Positions 18,504 to 27,023 of a stretch of DNA of 64,000 nucleotides are shown one piece after another. The stretch comes from CAZMZW01 sp964571135 (GTDB lineage Bacteria; Chloroflexota; Anaerolineae; Anaerolineales; Anaerolineaceae). The notes below the pieces were generated by a model that was not told where the DNA came from, searched no databases, and saw only the letters and a program-made list of their open reading frames with translations. The stretch covers positions 62,001-126,000 of the forward strand of contig CAZMZW010000004.1 in NCBI GenBank assembly GCA_964571135.1, given 5' to 3'. A program made the translations under genes and the position numbers. Each line of letters begins with the position of its first letter. The stretch's first letter is position 1.

Positions 18504-19220
18504 ATGGATGCGATATCCGAAAAACAAAAAATCCTCGAACTGGTTGAAAATACCTATGCGGATCTAATGGATCTGATAGCCTCGCTTTCTCTCCAAGAAA
18601 AAACAGCAAAGGGTGATTTAAAGCAGTGGTCTGCCAAGGATATGGTTACCCATCTTAACTTCTGGGAACGCCATTTTATCAACCATTTGAACAAACTGGC
18701 CAAAGGCGAGAAGATTCCCATCGCGGGCGATTATTTGGACCAAGTCAATGATGGGATATTATATGAACATATGGATCAGTCCTTGGAGGATGCATTAAGT
18801 GAATATCAAATAATTCATACAGAACTCCACAAAATATATGATGCTTTTTCTGCAGAAGACCTCAGCGACCCCAAAAAGTTCACCTGGCTGGAAGGGCGTC
18901 CGATGAGCGACCGTATCCTGGGTAATTCGGTGTGGCACCCACAATCGCATATTGCGGATTTCTATATAAAGCATGGTCAGCTTGACAAAGCCGTACAAAT
19001 GCAGGAAGCGCTGACTGAAAAACTGAATGATTTTCCCACCTGGGCGCCGACAGCGGCTTACAACCTGGCCTGCTTTTATGCGCTGAATGGCATGCCAGGC
19101 AAAGCCATCCCAAGGTTAAAGGAAGCATTTGAGAAAAGACCGGATCTGGTCGGGTGGTCCAGGCAGGACAGTGACTTAAATTCGCTGCGGGAATTACCGG
19201 AATACAAAGCTTTATATTAA
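18504..19220 (+). CDS. ClbS/DfsB-like four-helix protein with C-terminal TPR-like tail
   Basis: 238 residues. The N-terminal 150 residues fit the DinB/ClbS/DfsB four-helix-bundle family (WSAKDMVTHLNFWERHF, later NSVWHPQSHIADFY with metal-type histidines). The tail (PTAAYNLACFYALNGMPGKAIPRLKEAF) looks like a tetratricopeptide-type helix pair, as seen in some TPR-end proteins. The function is unknown; ClbS hydrolyses colibactin in E. coli. Ribosome binding site AGGAG is upstream of the ATG. Confidence 0.7.
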   Translation: MDAISEKQKILELVENTYADLMDLIASLSLQEKTAKGDLKQWSAKDMVTHLNFWERHFINHLNKLAKGEKIPIAGDYLDQVNDGILYEHMDQSLEDALSEYQIIHTELHKIYDAFSAEDLSDPKKFTWLEGRPMSDRILGNSVWHPQSHIADFYIKHGQLDKAVQMQEALTEKLNDFPTWAPTAAYNLACFYALNGMPGKAIPRLKEAFEKRPDLVGWSRQDSDLNSLRELPEYKALY

Positions 19221-19240
19221 TTAGCAGATAAAAAATATAA

Positions 19241-19271
19241 AAAAGGTGGAAGCGGATTGCTTCCACCTTTT
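19241..19271. terminator. bidirectional terminator
   Basis: AAAAGGTGGAAGC / GCTTCCACCTTTT, 13-bp perfect stem with a 5-nt loop. It works in both directions between the convergent ClbS-like and cupredoxin genes. Confidence 0.9.
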
Positions 19272-19282
19272 AGGTTAAGGTT

Positions 19283-19666
19283 CTACCTGGTTACGATGAT
19301 CGTCCCAGTCATTTTTGGATGGAAGGTGCACACATAAGCGTAGGTGCCTTCTTTGTCAAACACTTTGCTGAATGACTGTCCATTCGTAAGAGTGTCCGAT
19401 CCCCAGCTGCCATCAGCTGCTTTCACATCATGCCCGGCACTATCCTTGTTCGTCCAGGTGACCGTGGTCCCCACTTTCACGGTCAACTCTTTAGGATTAA
19501 AGGCAAAGCCGCTCATTTCAATATTGACGCTGCCGCTGGCCGGCGCAACGCTTGCTGGTTTTGAATCCGCAACTGCGGGACTGGCTGCTGGAGCAGCACT
19601 GCTGCAAGCGGCTAAAACCACAGATAGAACTGTAAAAATCGAAAGGCCAATAATTATTTTTTTCAT
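19283..19666 (-). CDS. plastocyanin-like cupredoxin lipoprotein
   Basis: About 127 residues from the ATG at 19666, which has GGAGAG upstream. An upstream ATG at 19729 is less likely. Signal peptide with lipobox LAAC, then an Ala/Ser/Pro linker. A single cupredoxin domain has the type-1 copper ligands His (SAGHDVKA), Cys, His and Met (CTFHPKM). Probably an extracytoplasmic electron carrier. No oxidase genes are adjacent, so the partner is unknown. Confidence 0.88.
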   Translation of the reverse strand: MKKIIIGLSIFTVLSVVLAACSSAAPAASPAVADSKPASVAPASGSVNIEMSGFAFNPKELTVKVGTTVTWTNKDSAGHDVKAADGSWGSDTLTNGQSFSKVFDKEGTYAYVCTFHPKMTGTIIVTR

Positions 19667-19811
19667 TTCATCTCTCCATTTCCGAAAAACATTTTTCATC
19701 TTTGGGATGATGCCTATTTTGTTTTCCAAAGTAATATTACTGCAGCGGTTGGGAAAAAGATGTCAACGTTATGTCAGAGAAATATGGGATAAAGCTCAAC
19801 CAGACCGATGA

Positions 19812-20522
19812 TTATGATAAATAATTACCTTCCAGGCTTTCTTTAAGTCCAATTTGTGCATCTTTATCAGAGATTTCACTTATGATGGTATTTAAAAGAA
19901 CCTCATTTTCTTTTCCCGGATATGTTTCCGTAAAGATCAATGTGAACAGTTGAAGCAGGTTGAGAGCGGCAGGCAATTTCCGTCCTTCTTCTATTGGCAG
20001 CCACATGAGATGCATGGGCAGGCTGCCTTTGCCGCAAAGGTTCGGCATCCGATAAACGTCTCCATCCCGCACCATCTTGGCTCCATTGCGCAAATAAAAA
20101 CCAATTCGGCGTTGACGGATTGCTTTTTCATCACCGGTCACCTCATCCGGGCGCTCAACCTCCAAAATCAACCCTGCATTCTTGGTCCCACTGAGATCTT
20201 TCTTAATGAATTGCAATATTTTTCCGCCGATGCCCATATCACGGCTGTTTCTATCCACCGCAAGATATTCCATTAAATACATCCCGGTTTCCCTCAGCGG
20301 TGTCAGTGTTGTAAAACCAATAATTTTGTTTTTTTCACTCGCAGTGTACAGGATGCTTCTGCCTTTTTGAATTGATCTGATTAATACCTGGCAGGGATCC
20401 CTTTCTTCAGGAGGAAAGCTTTCCTCGGCAATCCTGCAGATTTGCATCGCGTCTTCATCGCTCAGAACTGGATTCCTCCAGCTCTTAATCTCTATGTTTT
20501 TATCTGATTCCAGAGAGTTCAT
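19812..20522 (-). CDS. GNAT-family N-acetyltransferase
   Basis: 236 residues. The GNAT core shows IICRIAEESFP-like helix 1, KIIGFTTLTPL (strand 4), YLMEYLAVDRNSRDMGIGGKIL (strand 4 to acetyl-CoA loop, Q/RxxGxG/A-like) and RIGFYLRNGAKMV near the C-terminus. The acceptor is unknown. Stands alone with its own start 52 bp downstream of arfB on the same strand. Confidence 0.78.
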   Translation of the reverse strand: MNSLESDKNIEIKSWRNPVLSDEDAMQICRIAEESFPPEERDPCQVLIRSIQKGRSILYTASEKNKIIGFTTLTPLRETGMYLMEYLAVDRNSRDMGIGGKILQFIKKDLSGTKNAGLILEVERPDEVTGDEKAIRQRRIGFYLRNGAKMVRDGDVYRMPNLCGKGSLPMHLMWLPIEEGRKLPAALNLLQLFTLIFTETYPGKENEVLLNTIISEISDKDAQIGLKESLEGNYLS

Positions 20523-20574
20523 TAATATTTATTATCGATCATGCGAAGAAAGATGTCAATCAATGACCTGGCGA

Positions 20575-20994
20575 TTAGTCAAAAACCGATTTCCGGCGAT
20601 ATTTTTTAATTTCCCCTTTTTTCTTTTTTTCTTTCAACCGTTTTTCTCTGGAGGATCGGTTGGGCAGTGTATGAATTCGCTTTTTCGGTTTTATACCCGC
20701 CTTTAATATTAAACTGGTCAGGCGCTCGAGAGCGTCTGCTTTGTTGCTTTCCTGGGTACGGTAGCGTTTGGCTTCAATGAGCAAAATCCCATCCAAAGTC
20801 ATGCGCTTGCCTGCCAGCCGGATTAATCGCGATTTGATTTCCTCTGTGAGCGATGGGGAATGCAGTACATCAAAACGCAGCTGTACCGCCGTGGCCACTT
20901 TATTAACGTTCTGCCCGCCTGGACCGGAGGAACGGATGAAGGAGAAGATTAGTTCACTTTCCTCAATCGATATGTGGTTATTGATTCTAATCAT
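20575..20994 (-). CDS. arfB: peptidyl-tRNA hydrolase ArfB-type ribosome rescue factor
   Basis: 139 residues. The catalytic GGQ loop is in SGPGGQNVNKVATAV, and a basic C-terminal tail (KKRIHTLPNRSSREKRLKEKKKKGE) is expected to enter the mRNA channel of stalled ribosomes. Both are diagnostic of ArfB/YaeJ/ICT1. It releases peptidyl-tRNA on non-stop ribosomes without a stop codon. No decoding domains of RF1/RF2 are present. Confidence 0.93.
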   Translation of the reverse strand: MIRINNHISIEESELIFSFIRSSGPGGQNVNKVATAVQLRFDVLHSPSLTEEIKSRLIRLAGKRMTLDGILLIEAKRYRTQESNKADALERLTSLILKAGIKPKKRIHTLPNRSSREKRLKEKKKKGEIKKYRRKSVFD

Positions 20995-21076
20995 GATTCA
21001 AAAATAACCTGCGGACTGGATCTCCTATTTATCAACTTATTTGCTACTATCCGCTATGTATAATATTTTCTGCTAG

Positions 21077-22069
21077 TTATTTTTTTGTATTGTCTTTGTT
21101 CTGAATTGCCTTTCTATAGAATGGGGCAAACAGGATAACCACACCGGTGATGATTAAAATAATCGGCCAGATCGACTGCGTTTTTTCGCCTATTAAAAGG
21201 GACATAACAGCCGCAGCAAACAAACCCAGAGCTGGATATTTTGTCCAATCTGTCGGCTGAACCGCTCGCCGCAGCCAAAGGGCTCCGAAGGTGATTCCAA
21301 AACCAGACAATAAAAGCGCTGTCCCCACAGAATTGAATCCACTTGTATGGAAAATCGGTACAGAATAACTACTAAGCAGTACGACCAAACCTATGCTGGT
21401 GAAGACCCCAGCCGGGATGAGCGCCCACCAATTTGCCTTTGACCAGAAATAAACGACGAAGAAAGGGACGGCGAAAAGAAACATGACCACAAACCCCAGT
21501 GCTTCGCTGTCCATGACATTCTCCAATAATGGGATCAAACCGATCACGCTTAAAGACGCAAATGGGATAAGCGCCCATCGGCGGGTGCGATCAATCAAAT
21601 ACACCACCAGGAATGGAATGGCAATGCTATAAAGTACAAAGGTTCCGATGAGGTTTCCATCCACTTGGTCTTCAAATAAGACCACCAATGCGATGGCAGT
21701 CATCACCCAGGCAGGAATGAGCGCCCACCAATTGTTCTTTTTATCCAGAAAGAAAACAACAACAAAAGGGATGGCAATGCCGATCAAGACCGGGGCGCCG
21801 GTAAGAATATCGCCAAACTGAGTCCCTTCCAAACCCATAATCAAGGCGATACCGCCCAGGATGGTAGACGGAAAAAGCCAGCCCCAATTTCGCACACCTT
21901 GCAGAAAATAGGTCAGAAAGAAAAAGGCACTCAATATGGCAAAAATGAGCGCCCAAATCTTAGTGGACAACAAATTAAAATCGATGATTCCTTGTTCCTG
22001 CAGAAAGAATATCACCCCCGCCGCGATCATTACCAGGCTCCAAAAAATGGTAATCCATCGTGATTTCAT
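21077..22069 (-). CDS. membrane protein of repeated helix hairpins
   Basis: 330 residues with about ten hydrophobic helices. A unit of roughly 55 residues recurs: a pair of helices ending in IPF.VV(F/Y)..., a short charged loop, then (N)WWALIPA. Copies are near residues 97-130, 150-185 and 200-235, plus degenerate flanks (WGWLFPS near residue 62). I recognise no enzyme motif. It resembles LiaF/DUF5668-like or other small membrane modules that have been duplicated. ATG with AGGAGG-type site (cctcct on the plus strand) just upstream. Confidence 0.6.
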   Translation of the reverse strand: MKSRWITIFWSLVMIAAGVIFFLQEQGIIDFNLLSTKIWALIFAILSAFFFLTYFLQGVRNWGWLFPSTILGGIALIMGLEGTQFGDILTGAPVLIGIAIPFVVVFFLDKKNNWWALIPAWVMTAIALVVLFEDQVDGNLIGTFVLYSIAIPFLVVYLIDRTRRWALIPFASLSVIGLIPLLENVMDSEALGFVVMFLFAVPFFVVYFWSKANWWALIPAGVFTSIGLVVLLSSYSVPIFHTSGFNSVGTALLLSGFGITFGALWLRRAVQPTDWTKYPALGLFAAAVMSLLIGEKTQSIWPIILIITGVVILFAPFYRKAIQNKDNTKK

Positions 22070-22412
22070 ACAAGCCTCCTTTTGTTTGTATTCATATACG
22101 CATTAATAATCTATGGGTTGCCAATATTATTTCATATTATAATTTAATTGAAGATATTTACCTCATCCTGCATTTTCCATAGATTCCATTGCCCCAATTT
22201 ACAACCATCTATTCGGGATACGCGGGGATGGGTTTTCCACCCTCGTGGGGTCTGTTTTTCTCTTTATAAATATATAAATAACGTACAGGCAATGTATTAA
22301 AGTGATATATCAGAAATTAAACCCTGAACAAATACTAATGAGACTTATGCCCTTCCACAAAGTGTTCCTGTCCCCATTGGTGGTATATTGATGAATTTAA
22401 GATATTAAAATA
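22070..22412. other. intergenic region, no gene seen
   Basis: AT-rich 343 bp between divergent genes. I see no conserved RNA, no tRNA and no convincing ORF. A weak bulged hairpin (GGGATGG / CCACCC, about 22226-22245) followed by T-rich sequence is the only structure. Promoters for both flanking genes are presumably here. Confidence 0.4.
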
Positions 22413-22811
22413 ATGCCCAGTCTCATTGAACAACTTAAGCAAAAAGCTAAACATCTCAAGCGTGAAACAACTGCGCTTTACTTTGCCTACCGCGATCCGC
22501 GCACACCCTGGTACGCGCGCGCTTTCTCAGCTCTCGTTGTGGCTTACTTGTTCAGCCCAATCGATCTGATCCCTGATTTCATCCCCATTCTGGGTTATCT
22601 GGACGATCTGGTGCTGGTGCCGCTGGGTATCCGATTGGCATTAAAAATGATTCCTCCCAAAGTGATGGTGGATGCTCGTAAAAGCGCGGAAAATCCAATC
22701 AAGAACAAGACCATCGGGTTGGTTTTCACCCTTCTAATCCTGCTTGTTTGGGGTTTGGTTCTTTTCTTCATCCTATCAATGGTGGTTAAACTCATCACAC
22801 ACCAGAACTGA
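22413..22811 (+). CDS. YkvA-family (DUF1232) membrane protein
   Basis: 132 residues. The DUF1232 signature is complete: PWYARAFSALVVAYLFSPIDLIPDFIP followed by GYLDDLVLVPLGIRLALKMIP. A C-terminal membrane helix follows. Function of the family is unknown. Ends 45 bp before galE. Confidence 0.88.
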   Translation: MPSLIEQLKQKAKHLKRETTALYFAYRDPRTPWYARAFSALVVAYLFSPIDLIPDFIPILGYLDDLVLVPLGIRLALKMIPPKVMVDARKSAENPIKNKTIGLVFTLLILLVWGLVLFFILSMVVKLITHQN

Positions 22812-22856
22812 TTCAGCCAGATATAATACTCTTTACCTTTTGTTCAAGGAGAACTC

Positions 22857-23867
22857 ATGAAAATACTCGTCACTGGCGGCGCCGGTTATATTGGCAGCAC
22901 CATCTGTTCTGCTCTTGAGGATGCCGGGCATACCCCGGTCATCCTGGATTCACTGGTCACCGGGCGGGTGGAATTCACCCGCAACCGTATTTTTTACCAG
23001 GCGGATATCGCCGACCACCAGGCTGTGGATAAATTATTCAATGAACATGCTGATATTCAAGCCACCATTCACTGCGCCGCCCTGATCGTTATACCTGAAT
23101 CCGTGGCTGACCCTTACCGGTATTATCACGAGAATGTGGCTAAATCTCTGATCTTCTTTCATACCCTTCAGGAACTGGGTTTCCCCCGGGTGGTTTTTTC
23201 CTCCTCTGCATCCCTTTACGATACTGTCCCGGGTTTCATGGTCACCGAGACATCCCCTCTCAATCCCACCAGTCCCTATGCGCGCACTAAGCTGATGATG
23301 GAAATGGTGCTCAAGGACTTCTGCACTTCTTATGGCATGCATGGTATCGCCCTGCGCTATTTCAACCCGATCGGTGCTGATCCCAAAATGCGCTCGGGGC
23401 TCCATCTCAAGGAACCCTCGCACGCAATCGCCAAACTGGTGGAAGTGCAATTAGGTCGTTTACCGCAGTTCACCATCACCGGCACGGACTATCCGACCCG
23501 CGACGGAACCGGTATCCGTGACTATATCCATGTCTGGGACCTGGCGCGGGCCCACTTAAAAGCTGTTGAGGATTTCAAGGGAGTGTTTGAGCGGGCAGGC
23601 AATCCGCCTGAGAATTACCTGGTGATCAACCTGGGTACCGGTCTCGGCGTGACCGTTCGCGAACTGGTGACCGCTTTTGAAAAAGTCATCGGTCAACCGA
23701 TCAATAAAGTGGAAGGCCCCCGCCGCCCGGGTGATTCGGCCGGGTCTTTCACCAATGCTGATAACGCCAGAGACCTTCTGGGTTGGAAGGCAGAGCTTTC
23801 CATTGAACAGGCTATTTCCGATGCGCTCAAGTGGGGTGAACTGAAGGACAAATTGTTGAAATATTAG
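22857..23867 (+). CDS. galE: UDP-glucose 4-epimerase
   Basis: Interconverts UDP-glucose and UDP-galactose. 336 residues, extended short-chain dehydrogenase. NAD-binding GGAGYIGS at residues 7-14, catalytic Tyr/Lys in SPYARTKLMME, then RYFNPIGAD and RDGTGIRDYIHVWDLA. Strong AAGGAGA ribosome binding site. It supplies sugar nucleotides that the glycan genes at 40-50 kb could use, although it is not linked to them. Confidence 0.94.
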   Translation: MKILVTGGAGYIGSTICSALEDAGHTPVILDSLVTGRVEFTRNRIFYQADIADHQAVDKLFNEHADIQATIHCAALIVIPESVADPYRYYHENVAKSLIFFHTLQELGFPRVVFSSSASLYDTVPGFMVTETSPLNPTSPYARTKLMMEMVLKDFCTSYGMHGIALRYFNPIGADPKMRSGLHLKEPSHAIAKLVEVQLGRLPQFTITGTDYPTRDGTGIRDYIHVWDLARAHLKAVEDFKGVFERAGNPPENYLVINLGTGLGVTVRELVTAFEKVIGQPINKVEGPRRPGDSAGSFTNADNARDLLGWKAELSIEQAISDALKWGELKDKLLKY

Positions 23868-23926
23868 TTTCTGGCCCATACTGGTCTTTTTTATAGATTG
23901 ACAAGGGTTGAGTCCTTCTCGAATGA

Positions 23927-24964
23927 TTATTTTCTCGCCATTTCGGCGACAAACAATTCCAGTGCCAGGTCGGATGGCATGCGGTAATCCTTGATCTGCA
24001 TATCCAGTAAAACCAAACGCTGATAGATGTCTTCCAATTCTGTCAGTTTAAACCGACGGACTTGATTGATCAGTTTACTGCCTACAAAATCTGGTTTTCG
24101 AACCTCACGGGCAACTTCTACCGCTGTTTTTCCCTCCGATACCATCTCCGCAGCGATAATCAATTGGCGGAATTGCCCCACGATCATGGCAAAGACCATT
24201 GGTTCCGGCTGCTTCTGCAGGGAAATATTCAGCAGGCGCAGGGCGGTTTTGGCATCCCCGCTGGCGATAGCATCCACCATGGCAAAAATATCTTCCCGAT
24301 CCACAGGGCTGCACAACTCGTGTACGTCTTCGGAAGTAACCGCCCTTTCCCTGTTTGTGTAAGTGAGCAGTTTTTCGATCTCCATGCTTACCAGGCGGGT
24401 GTCATTGCCCAAGGCGATGGCCAGGTCGGCGGCTGCACGGTTTTCAATTTTGCCACCCAGACGCAGCACTTCCTGCAGGATCCAGCCAGTCATTTCACGT
24501 GGCGGGGGAAGGCGGAAATGCTGGATCAAAGCCTTTTCTTCATTTTTAACCAGCCAGTCTGACAGCCATTTATGCCTCGAAAGCACTGCCCAAACTTTTT
24601 CCCCATGCACAAAATTTTCTGAATCCGGAATGATCATTACCAGCTGGGTTGTGCCTGGCAAAGAGGTCAATAATTTATCGAATTCATCCTTCTCTTCCTT
24701 GATCTTTATCTGCGCAAGCGCATGAGCCAATATCACCAACCGTCTTTCGGCACCAAAAGGCAGCAAATACAGGTTGTTATGTAGTTCGTTTTTGGTGATA
24801 CTGCGCCCATCCAAACGCGAGAGATTGAGATCTGCCATTCCGTCGGATTGAACCGAAGCCGACAGCATTTGCACTGCCTGCTGAATGGCAACTTCTTCAT
24901 CCCCATGCAATACAACTACATTTGCGCTGCGCAGTTTTTCTGCAACCTTCTCATCGATCGGCAC
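23927..24964 (-). CDS. holA: DNA polymerase III delta subunit
   Basis: Clamp-loader subunit that opens the sliding clamp. 345 residues. N-terminal VVLHGDEEVAIQQAVQML (delta-type P-loop relic), RRLVILAHA, WILQEVLRLGGKIENRAAADLAIALGNDTRLVSMEIEKLLTY, and the collar domain DIFAMVDAIASGDAKTALRLL. GTG start 3 bp after the stop of the DUF6391-like gene, with GGAGAG overlapping that gene's end. It is therefore the last gene of a radA-DUF6391-holA unit. Confidence 0.93.
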   Translation of the reverse strand: MPIDEKVAEKLRSANVVVLHGDEEVAIQQAVQMLSASVQSDGMADLNLSRLDGRSITKNELHNNLYLLPFGAERRLVILAHALAQIKIKEEKDEFDKLLTSLPGTTQLVMIIPDSENFVHGEKVWAVLSRHKWLSDWLVKNEEKALIQHFRLPPPREMTGWILQEVLRLGGKIENRAAADLAIALGNDTRLVSMEIEKLLTYTNRERAVTSEDVHELCSPVDREDIFAMVDAIASGDAKTALRLLNISLQKQPEPMVFAMIVGQFRQLIIAAEMVSEGKTAVEVAREVRKPDFVGSKLINQVRRFKLTELEDIYQRLVLLDMQIKDYRMPSDLALELFVAEMARK

Positions 24965-24967
24965 AGA

Positions 24968-25501
24968 TCAACTCTCCAACTCGCGAGTGATGATGCGCTG
25001 GATCGTCCAGGATCCGAATCCCCAGCGCTGCACGCTGAGTACCTCACGCTTCTTCCCGTTAGGCAGGGTGGTAACTTTTTCCTGGATCATTGGACCCAGC
25101 GGTTGGGCGATCGCTAATCCGATGGACGTTAGCAGGATCATCATCGGCAGGCGTTCCAGTTTTTGGAAAAAACCTTTCCTGGTTCCCAGCATACCCAGCC
25201 AGGCCATTCCGCCCGCGATGGCTCCGGTGACCACCAGGTTGGTACCGCAATTCTCATGCAGGGCTAAATGCGCTTCTCCGCCTTGAAGGCGGGTTAAGGC
25301 TTCATAAGCGCTATCCAGCAATAAACCAGCAGCCACATCGCCCGCCACCCAGAATCCACCGGCATCGGAAAGCCCAAACAATGTGGATTTCACTCCCTTT
25401 CCTTCGAGCACATGAAAAGTGGCGTGTTCCAAAGCATGGTTGGAACGAATGCTGTTAATAAACTCCAGATTGAAGGATTGTAGAAAAGTTGATTTTTCCA
25501 T
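24968..25501 (-). CDS. DUF6391-like membrane protein
   Basis: 177 residues. The segment SIRSNHALEHATFHVLEG with its His-x3-His pattern is what I recall for DUF6391 proteins of cyanobacteria and Chloroflexota. Two hydrophobic segments (TGAIAGGMAWLGMLG; a later helix) suggest a membrane location. The family name is from memory and uncertain. Ten bases separate it from radA and three from holA, so it is in their operon. Confidence 0.6.
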   Translation of the reverse strand: MEKSTFLQSFNLEFINSIRSNHALEHATFHVLEGKGVKSTLFGLSDAGGFWVAGDVAAGLLLDSAYEALTRLQGGEAHLALHENCGTNLVVTGAIAGGMAWLGMLGTRKGFFQKLERLPMMILLTSIGLAIAQPLGPMIQEKVTTLPNGKKREVLSVQRWGFGSWTIQRIITRELES

Positions 25502-25510
25502 TTTTTTATC

Positions 25511-26926
25511 CTATTTGCTTTCTGTTTTAGGGGTTAATAATGCATAACCTAGCGCTTCACGAAGTGACCGGGCTTCATACAACTTGATCCCATCCGGTAA
25601 TTTTTCATTCTGGTTGCGGCGGCGTGGGATAACCGCTCCTTTAAACCCCAGCTTGGCCGCCTCCCGCAAGCGGGTGGGCATCTGGCTGACCCAGCGTAAT
25701 TCACCGGATAGACCCACTTCTCCAATGAGGACCAGTTCTGCTTTAACTGGTTCATCTTTATAAGAAGAAGCAATGCAGGCTGCCAGGGTCAGGTCAGCCG
25801 CAGGTTCATCAACGATCAATCCGCCAACCACATTGGCGAATACATCCTGTTCCGATAAAGAGAATCCCAACCGTCTGGTAAGCACCGCAATCACTAAAAG
25901 CAATCGGTTGAAATCCAGCCCATTGGCAGTACGGCGCGCATTGCCGAAATGAGTGGGGCTGGTAAGCGCCTGCAATTCTACTAAGAGCGGGCGCGTGCCT
26001 TCCATGGTAACCGTAATGGCTGAACCCGGTGCTTCCGCCAGCCTTTCTGCCAGAAATACTTCTGATGGATTGAGAACTTCTTTCATTCCCTGCTCCACCA
26101 TCTCAAACACACCCACTTCTGAAGTGGGACCAAAACGATTTTTGACCGAACGCAGCAGGCGGTAGGATTGGAAGCGGTCGCCTTCGAGTTGCAGGACGGT
26201 ATCCACAATATGTTCCAAAACGCGTGGTCCGGCGATGATACCTTCCTTGGTCACGTGCCCAATGAGAAAAACAGCCATGCCGGTTTGCTTGGCCAGCTCG
26301 CGCAGCCGCCCGGCACATTCGCGCACCTGGCTGACTGAACCTGCGCTGGAAACCAGGCCGGTCTGGTAGGTGGTCTGGATGGAATCCACGATCAGGATGT
26401 TGGGATCAACGGTTTGCACGTGCTGGAAGATAACCTCAAGGTTGGTCTCCGTGACCAGGAATAAACCCTCTGGAAATTCAACCGGCTGAGATTCTGGTTT
26501 TGAAGGGAGCAAACGCAATGCCCGCATCTTGATCTGGCGTTCAGATTCCTCGCCCGAAACATACAGCACCCGCCCCTTGCCAGCCATTTCCAGCGCCACT
26601 TGCAGCAGCAGGGTGGACTTGCCTATACCCGGGTCTCCTCCGACTAAAACAATGGAACCCGGCACTACCCCGCCGCCTAATACGCGGGCAAATTCCTGCA
26701 TATCCAACGGGAATCGTTCAGTGACATCCGTCGTGATCTCGCTCAGCTTAACCGGCGTGGAGAGCACGTTGATCCCGCGCAAGGCTTTTGCCTTGCCCTC
26801 TTCCAGCAGGGAGACCACTTCTTCGATCATGGAATCCCATGCACCGCACTGCGGACATTTGCCCAGTAGTTTAATGGAAATACGCCCGCACTCCTGGCAG
26901 ACGAATTGGGTGTGAAGTTTGCTCAT
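25511..26926 (-). CDS. radA: DNA repair protein RadA
   Basis: RecA-like helicase that promotes branch migration during recombination. 471 residues. N-terminal four-Cys zinc finger CQECG...CPQCG, Walker A GGDPGIGKSTLL, the RadA-specific KNRFG motif, and a Lon-protease-like C-terminal domain. ATG with AGGAGG-type site. A terminator separates it from clpC upstream. Confidence 0.97.
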   Translation of the reverse strand: MSKLHTQFVCQECGRISIKLLGKCPQCGAWDSMIEEVVSLLEEGKAKALRGINVLSTPVKLSEITTDVTERFPLDMQEFARVLGGGVVPGSIVLVGGDPGIGKSTLLLQVALEMAGKGRVLYVSGEESERQIKMRALRLLPSKPESQPVEFPEGLFLVTETNLEVIFQHVQTVDPNILIVDSIQTTYQTGLVSSAGSVSQVRECAGRLRELAKQTGMAVFLIGHVTKEGIIAGPRVLEHIVDTVLQLEGDRFQSYRLLRSVKNRFGPTSEVGVFEMVEQGMKEVLNPSEVFLAERLAEAPGSAITVTMEGTRPLLVELQALTSPTHFGNARRTANGLDFNRLLLVIAVLTRRLGFSLSEQDVFANVVGGLIVDEPAADLTLAACIASSYKDEPVKAELVLIGEVGLSGELRWVSQMPTRLREAAKLGFKGAVIPRRRNQNEKLPDGIKLYEARSLREALGYALLTPKTESK

Positions 26927-26969
26927 ATCCTCCTGAAATTGAACAGTGGAATCAGAATGATTTTACTTG

Positions 26970-27000
26970 AAAAAAACCGGAAGGTTTTTCTCCTTCCGGT
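26970..27000 (-). terminator. terminator of clpC
   Basis: On the minus strand ACCGGAAGG / CCTTCCGGT, 9-bp stem, 7-nt loop, followed by seven T. It lies between clpC and radA. Confidence 0.88.
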
Positions 27001-27023
27001 CAGATTTTTCGAACAGCTTGATT

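Noticed and set aside
22226..22245. Hairpin in the 22.2-kb gap as a terminator or RNA gene
   Set aside because: Bulged 6-bp stem with no immediate T-run; too weak to call.
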